Assembly (NCBI RefSeq): GCF_019797765.1
Contig: NZ_CP081862.1
Coordinates: forward strand, 3,534,001-3,598,000
Reading direction: 5' to 3'
Source of the DNA: Cellulomonas sp. C5510
GTDB taxonomy: Bacteria; Actinomycetota; Actinomycetes; Actinomycetales; Cellulomonadaceae
Length of the DNA: 64,000 nt
This document shows positions 48,584-56,530 of this stretch, piece after piece. The first letter of the stretch is position 1; each line of letters opens with the position of its first letter. A program made the translations under genes and the position numbers. The notes beneath the pieces were generated by a model. The model ran no database searches and was not told the origin of the DNA. It worked only from the letters and a program-made list of their open reading frames with translations.

Positions 48584-51067
48584 ATGGACCGGACCCTCGA
48601 CGTGGCGGGCGACGCGCTGCGGTGGCTCGACCTGGGCCGGGACGTGCTCATCCGGGGGGAGGAGGGCTCGGGCCGCACGACCGCGCTCGACGACCTCGTG
48701 CGGCGGGCGACCGCGGCCGGCACGCACGTGCTGACCCTGCGGGCGTCCCACGTCCCGGAGGCGCCGCCCCTCACGCCGGTGCTGCTGCACGAGCTGACCC
48801 GGTCGCCGCGGACCGGGGGGCGGACGCCGGTGCCGGAGCTCGTCGACGTGCTCGCGGAGGAGCTCGCCGGCCGCCGCAACGTGCTCGCGGTGGACGACCT
48901 GGACCACCTGGACCCCGCGACGCTCGTGGTCGTCGAGGAGCTCCTGCGGCGCACGTCGTGCCTGCTCGCCGCGACCGTCGACTCCGCGGTCCTGGAGGGC
49001 CCGGCGCGGCGCACGCTCGCGGGCCGCGCGCCCGCCGAGGTCGCGGTCGCCCCCCTCGGGGAGCCGGGGACCGCCGCCCTGCTCCGGGAGCGGCTGCAGG
49101 GTCCCCCCGCCCTCGCCCTGACCGCCGCACTGCTCAACCAGTCCGGCGGCCACCCCGCGGTCGCCCTGGCCCTGCTCGACGCGGCCCGGTGGTCGGGCGC
49201 CGCGGACCGGGTCGACGGCGTGTGGGACCTCGTCGGCCCGCTGGAGGAGGCACCGCTCGACGCGGCCGTGCACGCGCTGACCCGCCGCCTGGACCCGCGG
49301 CTGGTCCACGCGCTCACGCTGCTCTCGTGGACGGGGCCGGTGCCCGCCGCCGACGCAGCCGAGCTCACCGGGGCCGCCCTGTTCGACGAGCTGGTGGCCC
49401 GGGGCCGGCTCACCGTGTCGGCCGCCGACGCCGACGGCCTGGTGCTCGTCACGCCGCCCGCGCTCGCCCACGGGCTCGTGCGGAGGCGGACGCCGGCGCA
49501 GGCGAGGCACGACGACGCCGTCGTGCGCGCGCACTTCGGCGACGACTACGCCCCACGCCCTCACACCGCCGTCGACGCCGCGGTGCCGGACACCCTGACC
49601 TGGCAGCTCGCCGCGGAGAACCCGTCGGCGGCCTGGACGTCGGCGACCGCCGGCCTGCTGCTCGACCGGGTGTCGGTGCAGCGGGCCGCCCGCCGGGCCG
49701 CGTGGCGCGAGGCGCCCACCGTCCGGCACGCGGTCGCGCTGCTCGACGCGTTCTCCGGAGCCCCGGACCGCTCCCTGGTCCGGGACGTCCTCGCCCACGT
49801 GTCGCGCGGCCCCGACGACGACCCCGCCGACCTCGCCCGGCTGCTCGAGCAGCAGGTGCAGTGGTCGGCGTGGGCGGACGAGGACCCCGGGGCCGTGGTG
49901 CGCACCGCGGAGCGGCTCGACCTGCGGGCCGGCGCGCGGACGCCGCTGGCGGACGCGCGGGAGCTGGTGGCCGCTGCCCGCGCGGCGGTCCACGACGGGC
50001 GACCGGACGAGGCGCTCGCCCTGCTCGACGCGGCGGAGGGGGCCCCGCCGGAGCCCGCGCGTGCCGCCGTGGAGGCGGTGCGGACGGACGCGCTGCTGTT
50101 CGACGGACGCGTGGAGGAGGCGGCGACGTGGGCACGGGCGCACCTCGCGCACGCCGCCGCCGAGCTGGACGCCGCGGCCGTGCGTGCCCACACCTCGACC
50201 CTGGCCGGGCTGCAGATCGTGTCCGGCCGCGGGCAGGACGCCTGGCCCTGGCTGAGCGTCGCCCTGCGGCTGGGCCTGCCCGGGCCCTTCGACGACCCGA
50301 TGCCGCTGCGGGTGGTGCCGCTCGGCGCCGTGGTGCACGCGCGGGCCGGCGACCTGCCGTTCGCACAGCTGCTGCTGCGGGAGCTCGACCACCGCGACCT
50401 GTCCGGCGACCCGCTGCTCCGGGCGCTCACGGCGTGGGCGCAGGCGGAGGCGCACTACGCCCGCGGCGAGGTCGACGCCGGCAACCGGCTGCTGTGGGAG
50501 CGCGGGCTCGAGGCCGCGGAGGCCGGGCACCTGACCGCGGCGATGGTGTGCTGGTCCTGGGTGGCGTGGGTGTACCCGGCGGACCGGCTCCGGGTCGTGC
50601 TCGACCGCTTCCCGGCCGACCGGCTCGCCCTCTTCGGACCCGTGCTCGAGCTGCACCGCGCGCTCACCGAGGGCCCGAGCGGTGCCGTCGTGGCGGCGGT
50701 GGGCGGGCTGCGCTCCACCCTGGGCCCGGCGCAGTCGCGCGTCGTGCTGGACCGGCTCACGGAGCTCCGCGCGCACGAGGGTCTCCCGCCGCTCACCGCC
50801 TCGCAGGTGTCCGAGGCGGCGGGCGTGCCCGGGGGCCGCGGCCTCGACCCGTCCGTGGAGCGCGCGGCCTCCGGCACCGACCCGCTGAGCGACCGCGAGC
50901 GGGAGGTCGCGCTGCTCGCACGGGCCGGTCTCAGCAACCGGGACATCGCCGCGCGGCTGTTCCTCAGCGTGCGGACGGTCGAGAGCCACATGTACCGGGC
51001 GCTGCGGAAGCTCGGGCTGGCCGCGCGCACCGAGCTGGCCACGGACTGGGACCCCGACGCGGGCTGA
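48584..51067 (+). CDS. LuxR-family STAND-like regulator 3, Arg in the P-loop
   Basis: An 827-residue paralogue of regulators 1 and 2. P-loop-like LIRGEEGSGRTTALD has Arg31 at the Lys position; NVLAVDDLDHLD is the Walker B-like segment; EPGTAALLRERL and helical repeats follow. The C-terminal LuxR helix-turn-helix is LSDREREVALLARAGLSNRD, then SVRTVESHMYRALRKLGL. A perfect AGGAGG six bases before the ATG fixes the start. The N-terminal 30 residues closely resemble those of regulator 1 (WLTLGRDVVVRG and WLDLGRDVLIRG), so these two are the closest pair. Target genes are unknown. Confidence 0.88.
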   Translation: MDRTLDVAGDALRWLDLGRDVLIRGEEGSGRTTALDDLVRRATAAGTHVLTLRASHVPEAPPLTPVLLHELTRSPRTGGRTPVPELVDVLAEELAGRRNVLAVDDLDHLDPATLVVVEELLRRTSCLLAATVDSAVLEGPARRTLAGRAPAEVAVAPLGEPGTAALLRERLQGPPALALTAALLNQSGGHPAVALALLDAARWSGAADRVDGVWDLVGPLEEAPLDAAVHALTRRLDPRLVHALTLLSWTGPVPAADAAELTGAALFDELVARGRLTVSAADADGLVLVTPPALAHGLVRRRTPAQARHDDAVVRAHFGDDYAPRPHTAVDAAVPDTLTWQLAAENPSAAWTSATAGLLLDRVSVQRAARRAAWREAPTVRHAVALLDAFSGAPDRSLVRDVLAHVSRGPDDDPADLARLLEQQVQWSAWADEDPGAVVRTAERLDLRAGARTPLADARELVAAARAAVHDGRPDEALALLDAAEGAPPEPARAAVEAVRTDALLFDGRVEEAATWARAHLAHAAAELDAAAVRAHTSTLAGLQIVSGRGQDAWPWLSVALRLGLPGPFDDPMPLRVVPLGAVVHARAGDLPFAQLLLRELDHRDLSGDPLLRALTAWAQAEAHYARGEVDAGNRLLWERGLEAAEAGHLTAAMVCWSWVAWVYPADRLRVVLDRFPADRLALFGPVLELHRALTEGPSGAVVAAVGGLRSTLGPAQSRVVLDRLTELRAHEGLPPLTASQVSEAAGVPGGRGLDPSVERAASGTDPLSDREREVALLARAGLSNRDIAARLFLSVRTVESHMYRALRKLGLAARTELATDWDPDAG

Positions 51068-51107
51068 CCCGGCGCGGCGGGACGGGTCCCGGGTCACCGG
51101 GAGGCCG

Positions 51108-52157
51108 TCAGACGGCCGGCTCGCCGCTCTCCCACGAGGGGCCCTGCCGCAGCCGGCCGGGGACGCCCGGCGACGACGGCTCGACCGCCGTGCGGTCCCG
51201 TCCGCCGCGCTTGGCCGCGTACAGGGCGATGTCCGCCGACGCGAGGGCGGTGGCCGGGGGTGTGCCGGCGTGGACCACCGCGACGCCGGCCGAGAAGGTG
51301 GTCCCCGACCCCGAGGCGCGCCACTGCTCGCGCACCCGGTCGACCAGGCGGACGGCGTCGCTGGGGTGGGTCTGCGGGAGCACCAGCACGAACTCCTCGC
51401 CCCCGAACCGGACGACCATGCCGCGACGGCCGACGTGCTCGTCGAGCAGCCGCGCGAACGCGACCAGGACCTGGTCCCCGACGACGTGGCCGTGGCGGTC
51501 GTTGACGAGCTTGAAGTGGTCCAGGTCGCAGATCACCAGGCAGTCCCCGGGCGTCTGCGCCGCGAGCTGCGCGTCGAGCGCCCGCCGGTTGCCGACGTGG
51601 GTGAGGGCGTCGGTCTCCGCGGCTGCCCGCAGCGCCTGCTCCTGCCGGAGCGTGATGCGGCTGGCGAACCGCAGCGCGATCGCGGTCGACAGCCACACCG
51701 CCGTGTACGTCAGCAGCCGCAGCACACCGGGCCCGCCGAGGACCGGCAGCAGCGCCAGGTACGTGCCCCAGCCGAGCGGCACGAGGCCCAACGACCAGCC
51801 GAACGGCAGGAACAGCCCCGTGTAGACGAACGACAGCCCGACGAGCCCGAGCAGGGCGTTCGCACCCGCCTCGCTCGTGAGGCCGATGCCGGCCAGCCCG
51901 GCGAGCGCCCCGACCGGGAACGCCGCGACGAGCCAGGTGCGCGGCCGGCTCCGGAACGAGAGCAGCACCAGCGCGAGCTGCGGGACCGACACGGCGACGA
52001 GCGTGCGGAGCGTCGCGGCGTCGCGGTCGAACAGGACGTAGGCGAGGACGACCACCGTGCCCGTCACGCCCGCCAGGGTCCGCCCGTAGACCATGGCGAG
52101 GTAGCGCGGACGGTCGTCCGCGCTCCCACCGGGGCCGCCCTCCTGCTGGAGCGTCAC
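51108..52157 (-). CDS. Membrane-bound diguanylate cyclase (GGDEF)
   Basis: A 349-residue protein with about six N-terminal helices (residues 20-165) and a C-terminal GGDEF domain starting at ETDALTHVGNRRALDAQL. The active-site signature is GGEEF (in MVVRFGGEEFVLVLP), with the metal/substrate DLDHFKLVNDRHGH motif upstream, so it should make cyclic di-GMP from GTP. The inhibitory I-site RxxD is replaced by RRGM, so product feedback may be weak. GTG start without a clear ribosome site; an ATG at 52094 is an alternative. It is convergent with LuxR-type regulator 3. Confidence 0.9.
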   Translation of the reverse strand: MTLQQEGGPGGSADDRPRYLAMVYGRTLAGVTGTVVVLAYVLFDRDAATLRTLVAVSVPQLALVLLSFRSRPRTWLVAAFPVGALAGLAGIGLTSEAGANALLGLVGLSFVYTGLFLPFGWSLGLVPLGWGTYLALLPVLGGPGVLRLLTYTAVWLSTAIALRFASRITLRQEQALRAAAETDALTHVGNRRALDAQLAAQTPGDCLVICDLDHFKLVNDRHGHVVGDQVLVAFARLLDEHVGRRGMVVRFGGEEFVLVLPQTHPSDAVRLVDRVREQWRASGSGTTFSAGVAVVHAGTPPATALASADIALYAAKRGGRDRTAVEPSSPGVPGRLRQGPSWESGEPAV

Positions 52158-52344
52158 GTGGCGCACACCGGGTACATCGACACGCGGGACGCACCGGATG
52201 AGGGTTCGACCGCCCGGCGGCCGCACGGCCGGACGCTCCCGCGGGTGCCGGGTGCGGGCCACTTCCTGCGGAGCGGCCATGGAGCGGGGACCGGCACCGG
52301 TGCCATCGTCCCCGGGAGACACACCCCGCCACCGGGAGGACGCC

Positions 52345-53151
52345 GTGCCCCTGCTGCTCGACCACGCCCGCCGCGCACTGGATGCGGTGCCCCTCAACGT
52401 CGGCTTCGCACGCGCCGCGCTGGACGTCGCCGGCGTGACGCCCTGGGCCGACCGGGAGCGCGATCCGCGGGCCTTCCACGTCGCCCACCCGTACGGGATG
52501 TCGCTGGTGTGGGGAGCGGCCGCCGGGGAGGTGCGGGACGCGGTCGCCGCGCACCTCGCCGCGCGGCGCGCGGCCGGCCACGAGGAGTGGCTGCAGATCG
52601 ACCCGCGGTGGACGACGCCGGCGTGGGACGACGTGCTCGGTGCCGTACCGCTGGAGGTCGCCGGCGACCGGCCGGCTCCCGGGTCGGTGGTGCGGCACAC
52701 CCGGGTGAACTTCGCCTGCGACCCGGCGGCCCACCGGGCGCGCCTCGGCGCGCTGCGGCCTCCGGAGGGCTGGCGGACCCGCCGGGCCACCGAGGCCGAC
52801 TTCGCGCGGTCCGGCGCCGTCGTCCCGTCGGGGTTCTGGCCGGACGCGGCGAGCTTCCTGGCCCACGGCGGCGGCACGGTGGTGGAGCGGGACGGGCGCG
52901 TCGGCGCGATCGCCTTCACGTCGTACCGGACGGGCGACGACCTGGAGCTCGGCATCGAGACCGACCCGGCGTTCCGCCGGCAGGGGCTCGCCTCCGCCGC
53001 GGCAGCGGCGATGCTGGCGGACGTGCTGGACGCCGGGCTCACGCCGGTGTGGTCGTGCCGGGAGGACAACGTCGGGTCGGCGCGGCTCGCGCAGCGCCTG
53101 GGGTTCACCCCGTCCAGCCGCACGCCGTACTACCACCTCCTCCCGTGGTAG
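52345..53151 (+). CDS. GNAT-family N-acetyltransferase
   Basis: A 268-residue protein with a divergent N-terminal half and a C-terminal GNAT domain. The acetyl-CoA binding motif is FRRQGLASAAAAAMLADVL, followed by CREDNVGSARLAQRLGF, which is typical of the last helix. The GTG is preceded by GGGAGGA at optimal distance, so an upstream ATG was not used. The acetyl acceptor cannot be told from sequence. It is divergent from the diguanylate cyclase gene. Confidence 0.88.
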   Translation: MPLLLDHARRALDAVPLNVGFARAALDVAGVTPWADRERDPRAFHVAHPYGMSLVWGAAAGEVRDAVAAHLAARRAAGHEEWLQIDPRWTTPAWDDVLGAVPLEVAGDRPAPGSVVRHTRVNFACDPAAHRARLGALRPPEGWRTRRATEADFARSGAVVPSGFWPDAASFLAHGGGTVVERDGRVGAIAFTSYRTGDDLELGIETDPAFRRQGLASAAAAAMLADVLDAGLTPVWSCREDNVGSARLAQRLGFTPSSRTPYYHLLPW

Positions 53152-53203
53152 ACCGGTGTCACCGAGGGGTGACGACGGGCGACGACGGACGAGGAGCTGC
53201 CAC

Positions 53204-53698
53204 GTGGAGCTGGACGGGATCACGGTGCGCACGCTGCGCGGCGAGGAGACGACGTTCGGGGCGCTGACCGGCGGGCGCGTCGCCCTGGTCGTCAACGTCG
53301 CGTCGCGGTGCGGCCTGGCGCCGCAGTACGAGCAGCTCGAGGACCTGCACCGCCGGTACGGCGGGCGCAGGTTCACCGTGGTGGGTGTGCCGAGCAACCA
53401 GTTCCTGCAGGAGCTGTCGTCGTCGGACGCCATCGCCGAGTACTGCTCCACCACGTGGGGCGCGACGTTCCCGATGCTCGAGAAGACCCCGGTGAACGGC
53501 CGGCACGCGCACCCGCTCTACCGGGCCCTGACGCGCCACCCCGACGATGCGGGCCGCGCCGGGCGGATCACGTGGAACTTCGAGAAGTTCCTCGTCGCGC
53601 CGGACGGCCGCGTGCGCCGGTTCCGGCCGCGCGTGCGCCCGGACGCCCCCGAGGTCGTCGCGGCCGTCGAGGAGCTCCTCGGCCCCGCCCCGGCCTGA
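53204..53698 (+). CDS. Glutathione peroxidase-family thiol peroxidase
   Basis: A 164-residue peroxidase of the Gpx family. The catalytic cysteine is in NVASRCGLAPQYEQLEDLH (Cys about 34), with the family tetrad residues in PSNQF (Gln) and WNFEKFLV (Trp and Asn). FPMLEKTPVNG is also typical. A second Cys in AEYCSTTWG could serve as resolving cysteine, suggesting thioredoxin- or mycothiol-linked turnover rather than glutathione. GTG start with GAGGAG seven bases upstream. It should reduce hydroperoxides in the cytosol. Confidence 0.93.
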   Translation: MELDGITVRTLRGEETTFGALTGGRVALVVNVASRCGLAPQYEQLEDLHRRYGGRRFTVVGVPSNQFLQELSSSDAIAEYCSTTWGATFPMLEKTPVNGRHAHPLYRALTRHPDDAGRAGRITWNFEKFLVAPDGRVRRFRPRVRPDAPEVVAAVEELLGPAPA

Positions 53699-53756
53699 CC
53701 GCGCGATCCCCGCGAGCGCGGCGCGCACGAGCGCGGCGCCGCCGTGCGCCCCGACC

Positions 53757-54059
53757 TCAGCGCGGAGCCCGCGGCAGCGACCGCGCGGCCGGCTCCGCGA
53801 ACTCCAGGGTGATCCGCAGGTACCGCAGCTCCCGGGAGTCCAGCACCCGACCCGCGCCCGCGTAGTGGATGGTCTCGCCGTCGATGAGCTCGAGCACCGC
53901 CATCGGCGCGTCCACGAGCAGCGTGTCCGTGGTCACGTCCTCGACGCGCAGGCTGGCGGCCGTGCCCTCGATCCGCACGGTGTGCCCGCGCAGGTCGACG
54001 GCCCGCAGCAGGGCGCGGGTCTCGCCGTCGCGGAGCAGGATGCGGGTCGGTCGGAGCAC
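53757..54059 (-). CDS. Small protein of unknown function
   Basis: A 100-residue protein starting at a GTG after AAGGGA. It is predicted to be mostly beta-strand (TRILLRDGETRALLRAVDLR, VRIEGTAASLRVEDVTTD, MAVLELIDGETIHYAGAG, RELRYLRITLEF). No signal peptide, membrane helix or known motif is visible. It is divergent from the ROK regulator gene. I do not recognise the family. Confidence 0.55.
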   Translation of the reverse strand: MLRPTRILLRDGETRALLRAVDLRGHTVRIEGTAASLRVEDVTTDTLLVDAPMAVLELIDGETIHYAGAGRVLDSRELRYLRITLEFAEPAARSLPRAPR

Positions 54060-54246
54060 GGGGGTCCCTTCGGCGATCGGCGGGGCGGCGCCCACCACCC
54101 GGTCTCCCGATCGGCAAGCGCTCACCGCCGGGCCAGGACTTTCGTCCGCGACCTCGGTCACACCCGGGCGGTGCCGTGCGCACCGAGTACCCTGCGTCCA
54201 GCGCGTGCGTGGACGACGTGCGGCACGAGACGGGAGGCTGTCGGCG

Positions 54247-55422
54247 ATGGCTGGCTCGCAGACCGCCCTCCGCGAGGCGAACCGCGCGACCGTCATCGAG
54301 ACCGTGCGCCGCTACGGCGGCCTGACGCAGGTCGAGCTCGCAGCGGCCACCGGCCTGTCGGCGGCCACCGTGTCGAACATCGTGCGCGAGCTGCAGGGCG
54401 CCGGCGCCGTGGACGTCCGCACCACGATCCACAACGGCCGCCGGGCGCAGCTCGTCACGATGGTCCACCGCACGGGCATCGCGGCGGGCGTGCGGATCGG
54501 CACCCGGCACATGTCGATCGCGCTGGCCGACTCCGCGCAGCAGGTGCTGGTGGAGCAGACGCTGCCCCTGCCGCACGAGCACCGCGCGGACACGAGCCTG
54601 GACCGCGCGGCCCTGCTCGTCGTCGAGCTGCTGGAGCGCGTCGGGTCGTCGCTGGGCGAGCTGCTGGGCATCGGCATCGGCGTGCCCGCCCCCGTGGACG
54701 CGGCGACGGGCACCATCTCGGTGCCGGGCATCCTGCGCGGCTGGGACGACGCCCCCGTGGCGCAGGTGATGTCCAAGCGGCTGGGCGTCCCCGTCTTCGT
54801 CGACAACGACGCGAACCTCGGAGCGCTCGCGGAGAGCCGGGTGGGCGCCGCGCGGCTGTACCAGGACTCCGTGTACGTGCGCGTCTCGCACGGCACGGGC
54901 GCGGGCGTGGTGCTGTCCGGCCGGCTGCACCGCGGCTTCGCGGGGACCGCCGGGGAGATCGGCCACGTGCAGGTGGACGCCGGCGGGGTGGTGTGCCTCT
55001 GCGGCAGCCGCGGCTGCCTCAACACGGTGGTCGGGGCGCCCGCGCTCATCGAGGTGCTCCGGGCGAGCCGCGGCCCGTTGACGCTGCGCGACATCGTGAC
55101 GCTGGCCGTCGACGGCGACCCGGGCTGCCGGCAGGTGGTCGAGGACGCCGGCTCCGCGGTGGGCGCGGTGGTCGCGGGCCTCGCGATCGCGGTCAACCCC
55201 CAGTGCGTGGTGGTGGGCGGCGAGCTGGCGGAGACCGGCGAGGTGCTGCTGGCCCCGATGCGCGAGGCGATCCGGCGGCGGGTGCCGCTCAACCACATCG
55301 CACCGCTGGAGGTGGTGGCCGCGGAGCTCGGCCCCCAGGCGGAGGTGATCGGGGCGCTGCTGCTGGTCCTCGAGAACACCCACGAGCTGACGCACTGGTT
55401 CGAGCACCAGGACGGAGACTGA
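54247..55422 (+). CDS. ROK-family transcriptional regulator
   Basis: A 391-residue NagC/XylR-type regulator. The N-terminal winged helix (GGLTQVELAAATGLSAATVS, NIVRELQGAGAV) is followed by a ROK domain with the sugar-kinase-like GIGIGVPAPVD, FVDNDANLGALAE and GTAGEIGHVQVD. The zinc motif CLCGSRGCLNT is also present. The DNA-binding domain marks it as a regulator and not a kinase. GGGAGG precedes the ATG. It heads a cluster with a CUT2 importer and should respond to the imported monosaccharide. Confidence 0.92.
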   Translation: MAGSQTALREANRATVIETVRRYGGLTQVELAAATGLSAATVSNIVRELQGAGAVDVRTTIHNGRRAQLVTMVHRTGIAAGVRIGTRHMSIALADSAQQVLVEQTLPLPHEHRADTSLDRAALLVVELLERVGSSLGELLGIGIGVPAPVDAATGTISVPGILRGWDDAPVAQVMSKRLGVPVFVDNDANLGALAESRVGAARLYQDSVYVRVSHGTGAGVVLSGRLHRGFAGTAGEIGHVQVDAGGVVCLCGSRGCLNTVVGAPALIEVLRASRGPLTLRDIVTLAVDGDPGCRQVVEDAGSAVGAVVAGLAIAVNPQCVVVGGELAETGEVLLAPMREAIRRRVPLNHIAPLEVVAAELGPQAEVIGALLLVLENTHELTHWFEHQDGD

Positions 55423-55475
55423 TCGAGGTGGACGACGCACCGGCGACGGGGCCGGCGGTGATCGAGGAGGTGACG

Positions 55476-56261
55476 ATGGCAGGCACGCAGGCAGCACCAC
55501 GCCCTCCGGTGCTCTCGCTGCGGCAGGTCACCAAGCGGTTCGGCGCCGTGGAGGCGCTGACCGGCGTGAACCTGGAGCTGCACGCGCACGAGGTCGTGGC
55601 GCTGGTGGGTGACAACGGGGCGGGCAAGTCGACCCTCGCGAAGATCGTGTCCGGGGTGCTGCAACCGGACGCCGGGCTGGTGGAGGTCGCCGGGGAGCCG
55701 GTGAGCATCCCCAACCCGGCCGCCGCGCACGCGCTGGGCATCTCGACGGTGTTCCAGGACCTCGCCCTGTGCGAGAACCTCAGCGTGACGGCGAACATCT
55801 TCCTGGGCCGGGAGCTGCGCACGTCGCGTCTGGGGCCGATGGACAGCGACAGCATGGAGCTGGAGGCGGCGCGGCTGCTGCGGGACCTCACGGTGTCGGT
55901 GCCGTCGGTGCGGGTGCCGGTGCGCGAGCTCTCGGCGGGGCAGCGGCAGGCGGTCGCGATCGCGCGGACCCTGACGACCCGGCCGCGGATCCTCGTGCTC
56001 GACGAGCCGACCGCCGCGCTGTCGGTGGTGCAGACGGCCGAGGTGCTGATGCTGGTGGAGCGGCTGCGGGCGATGGGCCTCGGCGTGGTCCTCATCAGCC
56101 ACAACCTGGCGGACCTGCGGGCGGTCGCGGACCGCATCGAGGTGCTGCGGCACGGGCGGAACAACGGGTCGTTCGACGCGGGGACGTCGGCTCCGGAGGA
56201 GATCATCGGTGCCATCGCCGGCGCCACCCGCGTGGTCCGGCCGATGTGGGCCACCCGGTAG
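55476..56261 (+). CDS. Single-domain sugar ABC ATPase (CUT2, FrcA-like)
   Basis: A 261-residue ATPase with one ABC domain: Walker A GDNGAGKSTLA, Q-loop STVFQDLALCENLSV, signature LSAGQRQAVAIART, Walker B ILVLDEPTAAL and H-loop ISHN. Length and motifs match FrcA-type ATPases of monosaccharide importers, which have one domain instead of the two found in MmsA/RbsA. There is no second permease gene nearby, so it may serve the MmsB permease or a permease encoded elsewhere. GAGGAGG precedes the ATG. It is separated from mmsA by a 270-base regulatory region. Confidence 0.87.
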   Translation: MAGTQAAPRPPVLSLRQVTKRFGAVEALTGVNLELHAHEVVALVGDNGAGKSTLAKIVSGVLQPDAGLVEVAGEPVSIPNPAAAHALGISTVFQDLALCENLSVTANIFLGRELRTSRLGPMDSDSMELEAARLLRDLTVSVPSVRVPVRELSAGQRQAVAIARTLTTRPRILVLDEPTAALSVVQTAEVLMLVERLRAMGLGVVLISHNLADLRAVADRIEVLRHGRNNGSFDAGTSAPEEIIGAIAGATRVVRPMWATR

Positions 56262-56264
56262 GGA

Positions 56265-56280
56265 TTGCCTTCAGAGGTTG
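56265..56280 (+). repeat. 16-base direct repeat, copy 1
   Basis: TTGCCTTCAGAGGTTG, beginning four bases after the FrcA-like stop. An exact second copy lies 160 bases downstream at the mmsA promoter. A regulator-binding site, possibly for the ROK protein, is plausible. Confidence 0.6.
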
Positions 56281-56424
56281 TGGTCAACGCGCGTGACCAG
56301 CACGTGAGCAGCGCCCGGACAGCCCGTGAGACCCGCCCCGCGCCAGGCGACGACCGCGCGAGGCCGCGATTCACTCCCCCGGACGACCCCCCGCGCGTTG
56401 CGATCCGATAACGAAGAGCCGTCC

Positions 56425-56440
56425 TTGCCTTCAGAGGTTG
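56425..56440 (+). repeat. 16-base direct repeat, copy 2, at the mmsA promoter
   Basis: An exact copy of TTGCCTTCAGAGGTTG whose last three bases are the first three of the candidate -35 box. A bound protein would compete with or contact RNA polymerase. Confidence 0.6.
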
Positions 56441-56467
56441 ACGGCTAGGACGCCACGTCCCTAGTGT
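56438..56467 (+). promoter_or_regulatory. Promoter of the mmsA-mmsB-chvE operon
   Basis: TTGACG (56438-56443) and TAGTGT (56462-56467), 18 bases apart, about 64 bases before the mmsA ATG. The -35 overlaps the end of the 16-base repeat. Confidence 0.6.
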
Positions 56468-56530
56468 CCGACGCGGACCACGACCGGCGACGACGCCGGC
56501 CCGTGCAGCGAGGCACAGGGAGCAGGAACG

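Noticed and set aside
52293..52304. Palindrome GGCACCGGTGCC before the GNAT gene
   Set aside because: It is short and made of common GC words; no promoter element could be tied to it.
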